IMG/VR virus record: IMGVR_UViG_3300025141_014966
Coordinates: 1-33,725 of that record
Direction: 5' to 3' (one strand)
Length of the DNA stretch: 33,725 bases
From: a virus
Below the pieces are notes generated by a model, which did no database searches, had not been told where the DNA came from, and saw only the letters and a program-made list of their open reading frames with translations. Positions 33,075 through 33,725 of the stretch are shown here, piece after piece. Within the stretch, counting starts at the first letter, position 1; the number at the start of each line of letters is the position of its first letter. A program made the position numbers and the translations under genes.

Positions 33075-33725
33075 TGGCAAATCGGTTCATAGTTGCAAAT
33101 AAATCGTTCCAGTTAAAAACCCCGAAACCATCTTCGTTCATCATCTTGATGAACTCAGTTCTATTGAACTCGTATCCCAAATTATCAAATACATAATCGA
33201 CCTTCTGTCTGCTTTGTCTAGAGAGGTTGGGATCGTATAACTGCATCAACTTGTAGTTCCTTATAATTAGGTTTTTGTTCTCCGTAACGCGGTCAAAAAA
33301 TACTACTTTTCCTTCGGCTTTCTCACAAAAATCTATAACCTCTTGAAATGAATACTCTTTGTCTTCAAATAAAAATGGTAATCTTTTTTTCACGGTAGGT
33401 AAACCTGCGCCCCCGATGCCCTTAAGGTTATCAGATTTGTCTCCGGAGATGGCCCGGGCGAGCGCAAAGTTGCGAGGATGAATACCATAAGTCTCCAAAA
33501 TATTCTTCGTGGTGAGCACTTCTTTCTGGATGGGCCGAAACAAAACTGTCTCGTCATCGCACAATTGAATGAAGTCTTTATCGCTGGATACTATTACCTT
33601 CTGCCATCCCTTAAACTTCTCCGACTGAACGATATAGGCAATCACATCATCTGCTTCTACCTCGGGAAACATAAACTGTGGAATGGGAAGTTCGTTAAGA
33701 TATTCTAGAAGCCGCGTCTGCTGCC
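33052..33725 (-). CDS. 5'-3' exonuclease, T4 RNase H/FEN-like, N-terminus off window
   Basis: About 223 C-terminal residues are visible. E-V-E-A-D-D-V-I-A-Y (metal-binding Asp cluster), V-I-V-S-S-D-K-D-F-I-Q-L (second Asp pair), I-S-G-D-K-S-D-N-L-K-G-I-G-G-A-G (the helix-hairpin-helix with G-D-x-S-D-N) match FEN/T4 RNase H. It removes RNA primers and flaps at the replication fork. Continuation upstream (L-L-E-Y-L-N-E-L-P-I-P-Q-F-M) shows that the gene extends beyond the window. It directly precedes the helicase promoter. Confidence 0.93.
   Translation of the reverse strand, partial: QQTRLLEYLNELPIPQFMFPEVEADDVIAYIVQSEKFKGWQKVIVSSDKDFIQLCDDETVLFRPIQKEVLTTKNILETYGIHPRNFALARAISGDKSDNLKGIGGAGLPTVKKRLPFLFEDKEYSFQEVIDFCEKAEGKVVFFDRVTENKNLIIRNYKLMQLYDPNLSRQSRQKVDYVFDNLGYEFNRTEFIKMMNEDGFGVFNWNDLFATMNRFAIDKALKS

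Noticed and set aside
1-33725. CRISPR array, insertion sequence, integrase or attachment site
   Set aside because: No evenly spaced direct repeats with unique spacers, no transposase or recombinase motif and no terminal inverted repeats were found; the only tandem repeats are protein-coding (10653-10724 and 18651-18710).

Overview
This looks like a piece of a large tailed-phage genome, probably a T4-like-to-jumbo marine myovirus known from metagenomes; that assignment is inference from gene content. Every gene, both tRNAs and every convincing promoter are on the minus strand, so transcription runs from high to low coordinates. Genes are packed with 1-32 nt overlaps. The host is unknown. Gram-negative lipoprotein signals and an Asp-rich tail on one lipoprotein would fit a proteobacterium, possibly of the deltaproteobacterial type.

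Layout in the direction of transcription. (1) 33.7-23.5 kb, replication: T4 RNase H/FEN-like exonuclease (5' end off the window), DnaB-type helicase, B12-dependent ribonucleotide reductase NrdJ, an IscU iron-sulfur scaffold, GroES, two conserved proteins of unknown role (one with a nucleotidyltransferase-like start), and a bacterial-type DNA polymerase III alpha subunit. (2) 23.5-18.1 kb, nucleotide metabolism and regulation: small basic protein, short-form adenylosuccinate synthetase, ClpP-like protease, dUTPase, Dam-type methyltransferase, zinc-ribbon protein, CBS-less IMP dehydrogenase/GMP reductase, ribbon-helix-helix protein, Zn/sigma-region-4-like protein and an acidic repeat protein, ending at a terminator. 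(3) 18.0-11.8 kb: small membrane protein, second ClpP-like protease, 561-aa virion-type protein, GroEL, a coiled-coil/TM protein, two small unknowns, a cupin and Hsp20 with its own promoter and terminator. (4) 11.6-7.5 kb: a trypsin-like lipoprotein and a VWA lipoprotein side by side, then coiled-coil and nucleotidyltransferase-domain proteins. (5) 7.5-0 kb: a dense array of very small genes, with 16 members of one paralogous family (start motif M-[K/E]-[I/V]-G-D-[L/I]-V, probably SH3-like barrels), two tRNA genes and two zinc-knuckle-type mini-proteins.

The most striking structure is in region 5. Family members are linked by overlaps, most often exactly 14 nt, in which the codons for the downstream N-terminal G-D also supply the upstream stop codon, and the codons for an upstream C-terminal [LMV]-E-L can supply the downstream Shine-Dalgarno. 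The head gene of several clusters has a strong sigma70-type promoter (TTGACA, 17 bp, TAnnnT) only 6-8 bp from its ATG, which predicts leaderless mRNA. Many of these promoters are built into the last codons or the stop codon of the gene before. Similar promoters lie inside the 3' parts of the exonuclease, nucleotidyltransferase-like and dnaE genes and allow about 17 transcription units to be drawn.

Together the genes describe a phage with its own replication core, dNTP supply, purine rebalancing, protein folding and proteolysis equipment, plus many tiny proteins of unknown function. No capsid, portal, terminase or tail gene could be identified with certainty.
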